Source of the DNA: PWPR01 sp046542315
Lineage (GTDB): Bacteria > Bacillota > UBA994 > PWPR01
Reading direction: 5' to 3'
Length of the DNA stretch: 9,399 bases
NCBI GenBank assembly: GCA_046542315.1
Contig: JBKHBO010000063.1
Location: 1 to 9,399 of the forward strand
The position numbers were made by a program, and so were the translations under genes. Under the pieces are notes generated by a model. It saw nothing but the letters and a program-made list of their open reading frames with translations, had not been told where the DNA came from and searched no databases. Of the stretch, positions 1 to 6,608 are shown piece by piece; the stretch's first letter is position 1, and the number at the start of each line of letters is the position of its first letter.

Positions 1-136
1 CTTATATATCTATTTTACTTTAATACCTTAAACATTACAAACTTAACAAAAAACAACTTTTTTTATATGTATGCTAAAAAGATAATGTCTCTTATGTTAG
101 AATATATTATTAGACTAGAATAAAAAGGAGATTAAA
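1..136 (+). other. glyQ leader; no T-box or clear promoter seen
   Basis: This AT-rich stretch lies upstream of glyQ. It contains no T-box signature (AGGGTGGNACCGCG) and no strong hairpin plus T-tract. Hexamers near the -10 consensus occur (GATAAT at 81-86, TATATT at 103-108, TATTAT at 105-110), but none has a good -35 at 16-18 bases. TTAACA at 43-48 resembles a -35 without a good partner. Transcription may start here weakly or come from upstream of the window. AAAGGAG at 124-130 is the glyQ ribosome binding site. Confidence 0.4.
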
Positions 137-1051
137 ATGAATTTCCAAGAAATTATACAAAAATTAGACCATTTTTGGAGCAAACAAGGCTGCATTATTC
201 ATCAACCTTATGATATAGAAAAAGGTGCTGGAACAATGAATCCTACTACTTTTTTACGTGCTCTTGGACCAGAACCATATAAAGCTGCTTATATAGAGCC
301 TTGTAGGAGACCTACCGATGGTAGATATGGAGAAAATCCAAACAGGTTACAACACTATTATCAGTATCAAGTGATTCTTAAACCATCCCCTGATAATATT
401 CAAGAAATTTACTTAAAAAGCTTAGAAGCTATAGGAATTAAACTAGAAAAACATGATATTAGATTTGTTGAAGATAATTGGGAAGCTCCAACTTTAGGTG
501 CATGGGGGTTAGGTTGGGAAGTATGGTTAGATGGAATGGAAATTACCCAATTTACATATTTCCAACAGTGTGGAGGAATTGATTGTAAACCTGTAAGTGG
601 CGAAATAACATATGGTCTTGAAAGGTTAGCTACATATATTCAAGATGTGAGTAGCATTTATGACATTATGTGGACTGACGGAGTTACTTACGGCGATATT
701 TACTTACAAAATGAAATTGAAGCATCTAAATATAATTTTGAGTATTCAAATATTGAAATGCTTCAAAAGCTTTTTACTCTCCATGAAAAAGAGGCATTAA
801 GTTTAATAAAAGCAAAATTAGTTTTGCCTGCTTATGAACAAGCTTTAAAATGCTCACATTATTTTAACTTGCTAGATGCAAGAGGTGCAATAGGAGTTAC
901 AGAAAGAACAGCTTATATCGGAAGAATTAGAGATTTATCTAGAGAATGTGCTAAAGCATATTTACAATCTAGAATTGATCTTGGTTTTCCTCTAATAAAA
1001 GATGAACCCAGAAGAACTCAGTTATTAAAAGAATATCAGGAGGAAGAATAA
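137..1051 (+). CDS. glyQ: glycyl-tRNA synthetase, alpha subunit
   Basis: Catalytic (aminoacylation) subunit of the bacterial alpha2-beta2 glycyl-tRNA synthetase, a cytosolic class II enzyme that charges tRNA-Gly with glycine using ATP. The 304-residue product is close to the usual family length of about 290-300. Family blocks visible in order are RPTDGRYGENPNRLQHYYQ (about 58-76), the block EDNWEAPTLGAWGLGWEVW (112-130), DGMEITQFTYFQQ (132-144) and the class II motif 3-like GLERLATY (160-167). The start is the ATG at 137, preceded by AAAGGAG at 124-130 with a 6-base gap. The stop at 1049-1051 directly abuts the glyS ATG, so the two subunits are co-transcribed and probably translationally coupled. 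No defect is visible. Identification is firm from these motifs and the neighbouring beta subunit. Confidence 0.98.
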   Translation: MNFQEIIQKLDHFWSKQGCIIHQPYDIEKGAGTMNPTTFLRALGPEPYKAAYIEPCRRPTDGRYGENPNRLQHYYQYQVILKPSPDNIQEIYLKSLEAIGIKLEKHDIRFVEDNWEAPTLGAWGLGWEVWLDGMEITQFTYFQQCGGIDCKPVSGEITYGLERLATYIQDVSSIYDIMWTDGVTYGDIYLQNEIEASKYNFEYSNIEMLQKLFTLHEKEALSLIKAKLVLPAYEQALKCSHYFNLLDARGAIGVTERTAYIGRIRDLSRECAKAYLQSRIDLGFPLIKDEPRRTQLLKEYQEEE

Positions 1052-3115
1052 ATGAGTAAGTTATTATTTGAAATAGGTTTAGAAGAATTACCTGCTTCTT
1101 TTATATCTCCTGCTTTGAATCAACTTAAGAATAATTTAGAAAAACAATTAAAGGAATTAAATATAAGCTATAGTGAGATTAACACCTATGCTACCCCAAG
1201 AAGATTAAGTGTAATTGTCAGTGAATTAGCAAAAAAACAAAATGATATTGATGAGGAAATAAAAGGGCCCCCAAAACGTATAGCTCTAGATGAAAATGAT
1301 GATTTGACAAGAGCTGGGCTTGGATTTATGAAAAAGTTTAATGCTAGTGAAGATGATTTAGTTTATAAAAACTTTAATGGGCAAGAATATCTTTATCTAA
1401 ATAACCATATCGAAGGAAAAGAAACAAAAGTATTATTACCTGATATTTTAACTTCTCTAATAGAATCTCTTAACTTCCCTAAACCAATGAGATGGGGAGA
1501 TAATGAAACTAAATTTGGTAGACCTATACGCTGGTTAATAGCTCTATTAGATAATGAACTGATAGATTTTAATTATGCAAAAATTAAAACTGGCAACTTA
1601 ACTAAAGGTCACCGCTTTTTAAGTGAAGGGCAAATTGAAGTTGATTGTGTTGATAATTACTTAAGCATTTTAGAAGACAATTATGTAATTGTTGACATAA
1701 ACTCTAGAAAAGAAATGATCTTAGAACAAATTAATTCTTTAGAAAATGCTCACAATTTTAATGTAGTTATTGATAAGTGGTTAATTGAAGAAGTAGTTAA
1801 TTTATTAGAATACCCTACTGCTTTTGTGGGTAATTTTGATAAAAGCTATTTAGAGTTACCTGAAGAAGTTATAATTACTCCAATGAAAGATCATCAAAGA
1901 TATTTCCCAGTCAAAGATAAAAACAAAGCTTTATTACCCCATTTTATAGGTGTAAGAAATGGCAATGAAGATTATATTGAAAATGTCATTAGTGGTAATG
2001 AAAAAGTTCTAGTTGCAAGACTAGCAGATGCAAAGTTTTTCTATCAAGAAGATTTGAAGAAACCGTTAGAATCTTATAATGAAAAGTTAAAAACTGCAAT
2101 ATTCCAAGAGGATATTGGCACAATTTATCAAAAGGTTGAAAGGGTCAAAGATCTTTCATTGTTTATAGATGCAGAACTTAATCTTACAAACATTAAAAAG
2201 GATACCTTAGTAACTGCAGCAAACTTGATAAAAACTGATCTAGCAACACAAATGGTTTATGAATTTCCAGAACTTCAGGGAATCATGGGTGAGAAGTATG
2301 CATTAGCGCAGGGATATGACCAAAGCATTGCCTCTGCAATTTCTGAACACTACATGCCTACATCATCTGATGGAGATTTGCCTTTTTCAGACTATGGAGC
2401 TATCCTCGCTATTGCTGATAAAATTGATACTATAGTAAGTTGTTTAGCAGTTGGCTTGAGTGCTAGTGGATCTCAAGATCCTTATGGTCTGAGAAGACAA
2501 GCTGCTGGTATCGCAAGAATTATGGTAGATAGAGAGTACAGAATAGATTTGTATCAATTATTTTCTATCAGCTTTGAATTATTAGAAAAGTCATATGTAG
2601 AAAAGGAAGCTTTATGGGAAGAGTTTTGGAACTTTTTTAAAGCAAGAATAAGAAATGTGTTTGATGAGTTTAGCTATGATATTTTTGATAGTATTTTAGA
2701 AACAGATAATTATATCATTTTAGATATATTTGAATTGGCTAAATCTTTAACAGAGATTAAGAAAAGCGAAAAATACTCGTCATTAATAGCTGGATATAAA
2801 AGAGCTAATAACTTAGCTGAAAAAGCAGAAAAAGAACATGCCTTATCAAAAGAATTGCTTAGAGATAAAGAAGAAATAGAATTGTTTGATGCTTATATGA
2901 ACATCAAACCTGAATTTTTGATAAATGTGAAAAATCTAGATTACACAGCAGCTTTATCTTTATTTTCAACATTAGAAAACAAAATCAATCAATTCTTTGA
3001 TAATGTTATGGTTATGGTAGATGATAAAGAGTTAAGAAGTAATCGGCTTGCTCTGTTGCAATCTATTGTTGATTTAATTAAACCAATTTCAGATCTCTCA
3101 AAACTAGTAGAATAA
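1052..3115 (+). CDS. glyS: glycyl-tRNA synthetase, beta subunit
   Basis: Beta subunit of the alpha2-beta2 glycyl-tRNA synthetase; in this family it supplies most of the tRNA recognition and the C-terminal anticodon-binding region. The product has 687 residues, normal for GlyS. Visible family blocks are LLFEIGLEELPASF at the N-terminus (4-17), TPRRL (48-52), KGPPKRIA (71-78), KPMRWGDNETKFGRPIRWL (144-162), then PMKDHQRYFPV, the HD-like central region with SDYGAILAIADKIDTI, SQDPYGLRRQAAGIARI, and the C-terminal FFDNVMVMVDDKELRSNRLALL. The ATG at 1052 follows the glyQ TAA with no gap; its ribosome binding site AGGAGG (1038-1043) lies inside the end of glyQ. The gene is followed by a strong hairpin terminator. 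It looks full-length and intact. Confidence 0.98.
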   Translation: MSKLLFEIGLEELPASFISPALNQLKNNLEKQLKELNISYSEINTYATPRRLSVIVSELAKKQNDIDEEIKGPPKRIALDENDDLTRAGLGFMKKFNASEDDLVYKNFNGQEYLYLNNHIEGKETKVLLPDILTSLIESLNFPKPMRWGDNETKFGRPIRWLIALLDNELIDFNYAKIKTGNLTKGHRFLSEGQIEVDCVDNYLSILEDNYVIVDINSRKEMILEQINSLENAHNFNVVIDKWLIEEVVNLLEYPTAFVGNFDKSYLELPEEVIITPMKDHQRYFPVKDKNKALLPHFIGVRNGNEDYIENVISGNEKVLVARLADAKFFYQEDLKKPLESYNEKLKTAIFQEDIGTIYQKVERVKDLSLFIDAELNLTNIKKDTLVTAANLIKTDLATQMVYEFPELQGIMGEKYALAQGYDQSIASAISEHYMPTSSDGDLPFSDYGAILAIADKIDTIVSCLAVGLSASGSQDPYGLRRQAAGIARIMVDREYRIDLYQLFSISFELLEKSYVEKEALWEEFWNFFKARIRNVFDEFSYDIFDSILETDNYIILDIFELAKSLTEIKKSEKYSSLIAGYKRANNLAEKAEKEHALSKELLRDKEEIELFDAYMNIKPEFLINVKNLDYTAALSLFSTLENKINQFFDNVMVMVDDKELRSNRLALLQSIVDLIKPISDLSKLVE

Positions 3116-3119
3116 TGAT

Positions 3120-3159
3120 AAAGGACTTAAGGGTGATTAAAACCTTAGGTCCTTTATTT
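3120..3159. terminator. hairpin terminator between convergent glyS and yvcK
   Basis: Left arm 3120-3132 (AAAGGACTTAAGG) pairs with right arm 3143-3155 (CCTTAGGTCCTTT). This gives 13 pairs, one of them a T-G wobble, around a 10-base loop. On the plus strand the right arm runs into TTTATTTG, a fair U-tract, so it should terminate glyQS 4 bases after the glyS stop. The reverse strand is followed by TTTATCATTATT, a weaker tract, so it may also serve yvcK. The right arm includes 3154-3155, part of the yvcK stop codon, so the hairpin overlaps that coding end. Bidirectional use is inferred. Confidence 0.88.
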
Positions 3160-4431
3160 GTCCATTAATAATTTTTGCAATTCCCATCCTACTTTATATG
3201 AGTCGTGTCTAACTGGTAACAAGTCTTGTTTGTATAATAAATCAGATAATATTACATCATATCCTTTTTCTATTAATATCCTAAAATCATTTTCAACTTT
3301 ATCTGCACCTTGAAGCCTGTAGTTATCTATTATTTCTTTTGGTATATCTTCGTTATTCACTAAAATTGAATCAATAGTATTTCTTCCTATATATTGTTCA
3401 ATTTTTTCAACATGTTCACTTAAGCTCAAATTTAAGCTTTCGCTATTTTGAGTCATAATATTTGCTACATAAACAATTTTTGCATCTGTATTATTTAGTG
3501 CTTCTTTAATTCCTTTTGGTAAAAGAGTCGCTATAATACTTGTAAATAAACTCCCGGGACCTATAACAATCATTTCTGCACTATAAATTGCTTTTTTTAC
3601 TTCTTCAGTTGCAAAACATTCTGGCTCCATAAAAATTTCCTCAATCGGAGCTGGTACTTTACCAATTTCTGATTCTCCAATAACCATAGAACCATCTTCT
3701 AGTCTAGCTATTAATTGAATGCTATCACACAATGTAACAGGTAAGACTTCTCCTTTTACATCTAAAACTCTACAAGCTAATCTCACAGCAGATTGAAAAG
3801 AACCTGTGATTTTTGCCAAGGTTGCTATAAAAATATTTCCAAAGCTATGACCAGATAAGTTTTCAAAAACAATATCATCCTCTGAATAGCGATAATTAAA
3901 CAAATCTCTCATCTCGTCACTGGCACTTGCTAAGGAAACTATACAGTTTCTAATATCCCCTGGCGCAGGGATATTCATCTCTCTGATTCTTCCAGAACTA
4001 CCTCCATCATCTGCTACAGTGACAACTGCAGTGATATTGTGAGTTAGATGTTTTGCTCCTCTTAGCAAACAAGAAAGACCAGTCCCGCCACCAATTACAA
4101 CTATTCTAGGCGAACTATTGATAATATTCTGTCTCATCATAACATCTACTACAGTTCCATAAGTTTTCTCATAATTCTCATCTAAATAGGCACATAAAAT
4201 CTCTGCCATAAAATTTTTCATTCCTTTATATACTGCTAAAGCTCCTAAAAGCAGAAAGCCCATAATAAGTAAAAATGAATTTGACTTATTTAAAAAGCTG
4301 TAAATATTAACTGGTAGAGAAAAATCTATTAAAATGCTAAGCCCTAATATTATAAAAACTACACCTAGAAAGCTTAAAGCCAACCAACGTTTTACTCTAA
4401 GCCCTGGTATAAACCATTTAAAAATATTCAA
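3154..4431 (-). CDS. yvcK: YvcK/CofD-like protein with an N-terminal membrane anchor
   Basis: Member of the YvcK (gluconeogenesis factor, CofD-like) family. In Bacillus, YvcK binds UDP-sugars and is needed for growth and normal morphology on gluconeogenic carbon sources; its precise molecular activity is unsettled. Rossmann-type blocks are clear: IVVIGGGTGLS (110-120), VTVADDGGSSGRIR (137-150), NIPAPGDIRNC (153-163), NLSGHSFGNIF (191-201), IVIGPGSLFTS (288-298) and YVANIMTQ (321-328). At 425 residues it is about 100 longer than the soluble B. subtilis form. The extra N-terminus holds two predicted membrane helices (about 15-37 and 48-70), so the protein is probably membrane-tethered. The start is TTG at 4431-4429: the upstream in-frame codon at 4437-4435 is a stop, the first internal Met is at residue 56, and AAGGA lies 9 bases upstream. 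It sits 6 bp downstream of rapZ. Confidence 0.93.
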   Translation of the reverse strand: MNIFKWFIPGLRVKRWLALSFLGVVFIILGLSILIDFSLPVNIYSFLNKSNSFLLIMGFLLLGALAVYKGMKNFMAEILCAYLDENYEKTYGTVVDVMMRQNIINSSPRIVVIGGGTGLSCLLRGAKHLTHNITAVVTVADDGGSSGRIREMNIPAPGDIRNCIVSLASASDEMRDLFNYRYSEDDIVFENLSGHSFGNIFIATLAKITGSFQSAVRLACRVLDVKGEVLPVTLCDSIQLIARLEDGSMVIGESEIGKVPAPIEEIFMEPECFATEEVKKAIYSAEMIVIGPGSLFTSIIATLLPKGIKEALNNTDAKIVYVANIMTQNSESLNLSLSEHVEKIEQYIGRNTIDSILVNNEDIPKEIIDNYRLQGADKVENDFRILIEKGYDVILSDLLYKQDLLPVRHDSYKVGWELQKLLMDK

Positions 4432-4437
4432 ATTTCA

Positions 4438-5304
4438 TCATCCTTGCTTGTTAATGTCTCGATGATTGATACTCAATGGATACCTTAATTGAGACAAATC
4501 CTCATATAATCTCTCTACAAACGCAACAGATCTATGATGTCCACCAGTACAACCTATAGCTATTGTCAAATTAGCTTTTCCTTCTTTCTCATAATGAGGA
4601 ATAGATAATAAGAGTAAGTCTAGTAATTTCTGATAATATTGTTCAGAAAGTTCATGTTTCCATATATATTCCTGCACTTCTTTTTGATTTCCTCTCAAAT
4701 TCTTCAAATGAGGTAAGTAATGCGGGTTTGGCAAAAACCGGATATCAAAAACCAAATCAGCATCAATTGGAATTCCTCTTTTAAATCCAAATGATAAGAG
4801 ATTAATATCCATTACTTTGCCAGAGCGATCTAAATCAAGATATCTAAATAACTTCTCTTTTAGTTGTTTTGGAGTTAACTCAGAGGTATCTATTACAAAA
4901 TCAGCTTTTTCTTTAATTGTAACTAATCTTTTCTTTTCAAAAACAACACTCTCTAATAATGTATCTTTAGCATCTGTTAGGGGGTGTTGTCTTCTACTTT
5001 CTTTATATCTTTGTATTACAACTTCGTCGTCTGCATCTAAAAAGATAACTTTCAGACTATATCTTTTATTTAAGCTTTCTAACTCTTGTTCTAGATCATC
5101 AAAAAACCTTCCTCCACGGATATCTAGACCAATTGCAATTTTTTCTACTTCACTAGAACTTTTACACAACTCTACAAACTGAGTTACCAGTTTCGAGGGC
5201 AAATTATCAACACAGTAGTATCCTCTATCTTCTAAGATATTTAACGCTAACGATTTTCCTGCTCCAGATATGCCTGTTATAATTATTAATTGTATATCTC
5301 CCAT
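4438..5304 (-). CDS. rapZ: RapZ/YvcJ family nucleotide-binding protein
   Basis: RapZ (YvcJ in Bacillus) family P-loop protein. In E. coli RapZ is an RNA-binding adaptor that targets the GlmZ small RNA for decay and so tunes glucosamine-6-phosphate synthesis; the Bacillus homologue hydrolyses GTP and its role is less clear. The 288-residue product has Walker A GISGAGKS (11-18), then GYYCVDNLPSKLV, GLDIRGGRFFDDL (Walker B region), KVIFLDADDEVVIQRYKESRRQHPL and the C-terminal signature IAIGCTGGHHRSVAFVERL. The ATG at 5304 has AGAGGTG at 5318-5312, 7 bases upstream. It is the first gene of a rapZ-yvcK operon with its own promoter. The C-terminus ends HRDINKQG, with fewer basic residues than the Lys/Arg-rich tail used for RNA binding in E. 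coli RapZ; this comparison is from memory. Confidence 0.95.
   Translation of the reverse strand: MGDIQLIIITGISGAGKSLALNILEDRGYYCVDNLPSKLVTQFVELCKSSSEVEKIAIGLDIRGGRFFDDLEQELESLNKRYSLKVIFLDADDEVVIQRYKESRRQHPLTDAKDTLLESVVFEKKRLVTIKEKADFVIDTSELTPKQLKEKLFRYLDLDRSGKVMDINLLSFGFKRGIPIDADLVFDIRFLPNPHYLPHLKNLRGNQKEVQEYIWKHELSEQYYQKLLDLLLLSIPHYEKEGKANLTIAIGCTGGHHRSVAFVERLYEDLSQLRYPLSINHRDINKQG
4441..4445 (-). promoter_or_regulatory. ribosome binding site fixing the TTG start of yvcK
   Basis: AAGGA (4445 down to 4441) lies inside the last codons of rapZ, 9 bases before the TTG at 4431. The overlapping ATG at 4438-4436 is in another frame and soon meets a stop (ATG AAA TTT GAA TAT TTT TAA). TTG is therefore the only plausible start that keeps both membrane helices. 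Confidence 0.75.
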
Positions 5305-5334
5305 AATTTAGCACCTCTTCATGTTATTATCTAA

Positions 5335-5363
5335 ATTATATCACACTAATTTAAAACTAAAAA
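5335..5363 (-). promoter_or_regulatory. extended -10 promoter for rapZ-yvcK
   Basis: On the minus strand TATAAT (5340-5335) is a perfect -10 box. It is preceded by TG at 5343-5342, giving TGATATAAT, an extended -10. At a 17-base spacing the -35 position (5363-5358) reads TTTTTA, a poor match to TTGACA, which is tolerable with an extended -10. The start of transcription would fall near 5328, leaving about 24 untranslated bases before the rapZ ATG. The -35 region coincides with the T-tract of the terminator-like element just upstream. Confidence 0.75.
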
Positions 5364-5405
5364 AACTACTTTAATACTATTCAACTTTAATACCCATTAA
5401 AGTAA
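5359..5405 (-). terminator. AT-rich terminator with two competing right arms after the GGDEF gene
   Basis: It begins 12 bases past the GGDEF gene stop codon on the minus strand. Arm A (5405-5396, TTACTTTAAT) can pair with arm B1 (5391-5384, ATTAAAGT) around a GGGT loop, giving 8 pairs. It can instead pair with arm B2 (5375-5366, ATTAAAGTAG), giving 9 pairs plus a wobble, directly followed by seven T (5365-5359). The A:B2 form has intrinsic-terminator layout but is almost free of G-C pairs, so its strength is uncertain. B1 and B2 are direct repeats 16 bases apart. Confidence 0.5.
5368..5393. repeat. tandem direct repeat ACTTTAATAC, with a third copy at 17-26
   Basis: ACTTTAATAC occurs at 5368-5377 and again at 5384-5393, a 16-base period, just upstream of the rapZ promoter. 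The same ten bases, plus a following C also shared with the second copy, occur at 17-27 near the left edge, upstream of glyQ. It could be a regulator site or simply the duplicated hairpin arm of the terminator at 5359-5405. Confidence 0.45.
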
Positions 5406-5416
5406 GCCAAATCATA

Positions 5417-6526
5417 TTAATGTAGTTTCTCTTTAACCTTTTTATCTTTGTACATTGATTCATCTGCAATTCTAATTAGATTGTCAACATCATTACTATC
5501 TTCTGGAAATTTTGAAAAACCTATGCTAACACCTAAAAAGTTTTGGTTGAATTCATGTTTTTCTATATACTCTTTTACTTTATCTTCATCTATTTCTACA
5601 GACATATTTGTAAATATGATGATAAATTCATCACCAGATATTCTATAGGCTAGACCATCTTCGTTGACAAAACCTTCAATAATCTTGGCAAATCTTTTTA
5701 AGTATTCATCTCCTTCAAAATGTCCATATCTGTCATTAATAAATTTGAAATTATCTAAATCCATATATATTAATCTAAATTTGCTTCCTATATTGACTAA
5801 TTCATTAATATTGTTAAATAAAGCAGCTCTATTATTTAATTTAGTTAAATCATCTATATATATTACATCTTCAAGATTGCTAATTTCATTTTGATTCTTT
5901 ACTATCATATATATTAATCCAAAAACTATAATAGCAATTAAAGTTAACCCTATTCCTATTGTAATAATCCAAATTGGATTATTATCTCTTGCTAGCAACA
6001 AATATGTTATTATCAGCAAGAAAAATTCTATTGTAGACAAGGCTAAAAGATAAATATACATTTTCTTCGGGATATTATCTAATATGTATATAAACTTAGT
6101 TTTTATAAATCTTATTATGTATGGTGTTGAAAAAATGAAAATTGAGTTTTGAACTAAAAAAGCAAAACCTCCTACATTGTTACTAAAATAATTAGTTGAG
6201 AAAAAAACAGCAAAAAAAGTGACTGAAAGAGTATGAATCCAAGAAAAAAGCATTACCGCAATAACATTTCGACTCTTTTCTTGATACAAATATTTGATTG
6301 GAAAATAGTATGTCGCACCGATGAGCAGCAATAAACCCCACTGCAAGAATTGTTGATTGAGTCTTTGCCTTATAAATAAGCTTACAATAACCATTAACCC
6401 CGTATAGACTGTTAAAAATAATATAGTCTTGATTACGTTTTTCTTCTTGCTAAGGCAAAAATGAGTTGTTATTAGATTTACTGTTAACATTGAAAAGGGG
6501 ATAAGTCGTCTTAACAAAATGTCCAT
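5417..6526 (-). CDS. membrane diguanylate cyclase (7 predicted helices plus GGDEF domain)
   Basis: Probable inner-membrane diguanylate cyclase, making cyclic di-GMP from two GTP. The N-terminal half (about residues 8-209 of 369) has seven hydrophobic segments, near 8-24, 31-52, 61-80, 87-109, 118-139, 156-179 and 184-209. I do not recognise it as a named sensor domain. A short linker leads to a complete GGDEF domain: DDLTKLNNR (225-233), MDLDNFKFINDRYGHFEGDE (255-274) with the metal-binding Asp, the signature RISGDEF with Ser at its first position (SGDEF, 297-301), and GVSIGFSKFP. The inhibitory I-site RxxD expected before the signature reads NEDG, so product inhibition through it is unlikely. 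I chose ATG 6526 over an in-frame TTG at 6544 because AGGAAGG sits 6 bases before the ATG. It stands alone between the dap operon and rapZ, with no clear promoter of its own. Confidence 0.9.
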   Translation of the reverse strand: MDILLRRLIPFSMLTVNLITTHFCLSKKKNVIKTILFLTVYTGLMVIVSLFIRQRLNQQFLQWGLLLLIGATYYFPIKYLYQEKSRNVIAVMLFSWIHTLSVTFFAVFFSTNYFSNNVGGFAFLVQNSIFIFSTPYIIRFIKTKFIYILDNIPKKMYIYLLALSTIEFFLLIITYLLLARDNNPIWIITIGIGLTLIAIIVFGLIYMIVKNQNEISNLEDVIYIDDLTKLNNRAALFNNINELVNIGSKFRLIYMDLDNFKFINDRYGHFEGDEYLKRFAKIIEGFVNEDGLAYRISGDEFIIIFTNMSVEIDEDKVKEYIEKHEFNQNFLGVSIGFSKFPEDSNDVDNLIRIADESMYKDKKVKEKLH

Positions 6527-6532
6527 AATGGT

Positions 6533-6539
6533 CCTTCCT
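6533..6539 (-). promoter_or_regulatory. ribosome binding site fixing the ATG start of the GGDEF gene
   Basis: AGGAAGG (6539 to 6533, minus strand) lies 6 bases before the ATG at 6526-6524. The alternative in-frame TTG at 6544 would put this site inside the coding region, adding six residues (LGRTI plus the start), and has no comparable upstream site. The product is therefore best read as 369 residues beginning MDILLRRL. Confidence 0.85.
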
Positions 6540-6570
6540 AACAAAGAATGTCATAGTTAGCAAATACAGA

Positions 6571-6604
6571 ATCACTCCAGCTACAACAAAATAGCTGGAG
6601 TGAT
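6571..6604 (-). terminator. perfect 13-bp hairpin terminator after the dap operon
   Basis: ATCACTCCAGCTA (6571-6583) and TAGCTGGAGTGAT (6592-6604) are perfectly complementary around an 8-base loop. The hairpin begins 4 bases beyond the deacetylase stop codon. On the minus strand it is followed by TCTGTATTTG, an imperfect U-tract, so it should end the dap operon transcript but may leak into the GGDEF gene 45 bases further on. Confidence 0.8.
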
Positions 6605-6608
6605 ATTA

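Noticed and set aside
43..110. Candidate sigma-A promoter for glyQ (TTAACA at 43-48 with AT-rich hexamers downstream)
   Set aside because: No -10-like hexamer falls at an acceptable spacing from any good -35, and AT-rich DNA gives many such near matches.
4817..5182. Plus-strand open frame of 121 codons antisense to rapZ
   Set aside because: It lies wholly within the well-supported rapZ gene, has no ribosome binding site I can see, and its Ser-rich translation looks like a shadow of the opposite strand.
5448..5894. Two short plus-strand open frames antisense to the GGDEF domain
   Set aside because: Both are contained in a gene with clear family motifs; their translations show no recognisable features.
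6545..6608. Possible promoter of the GGDEF gene between the dap hairpin and the ribosome binding site
   Set aside because: Only weak -10-like words (such as TATGAC) without a matching -35 were found; read-through from the dap operon is as likely.
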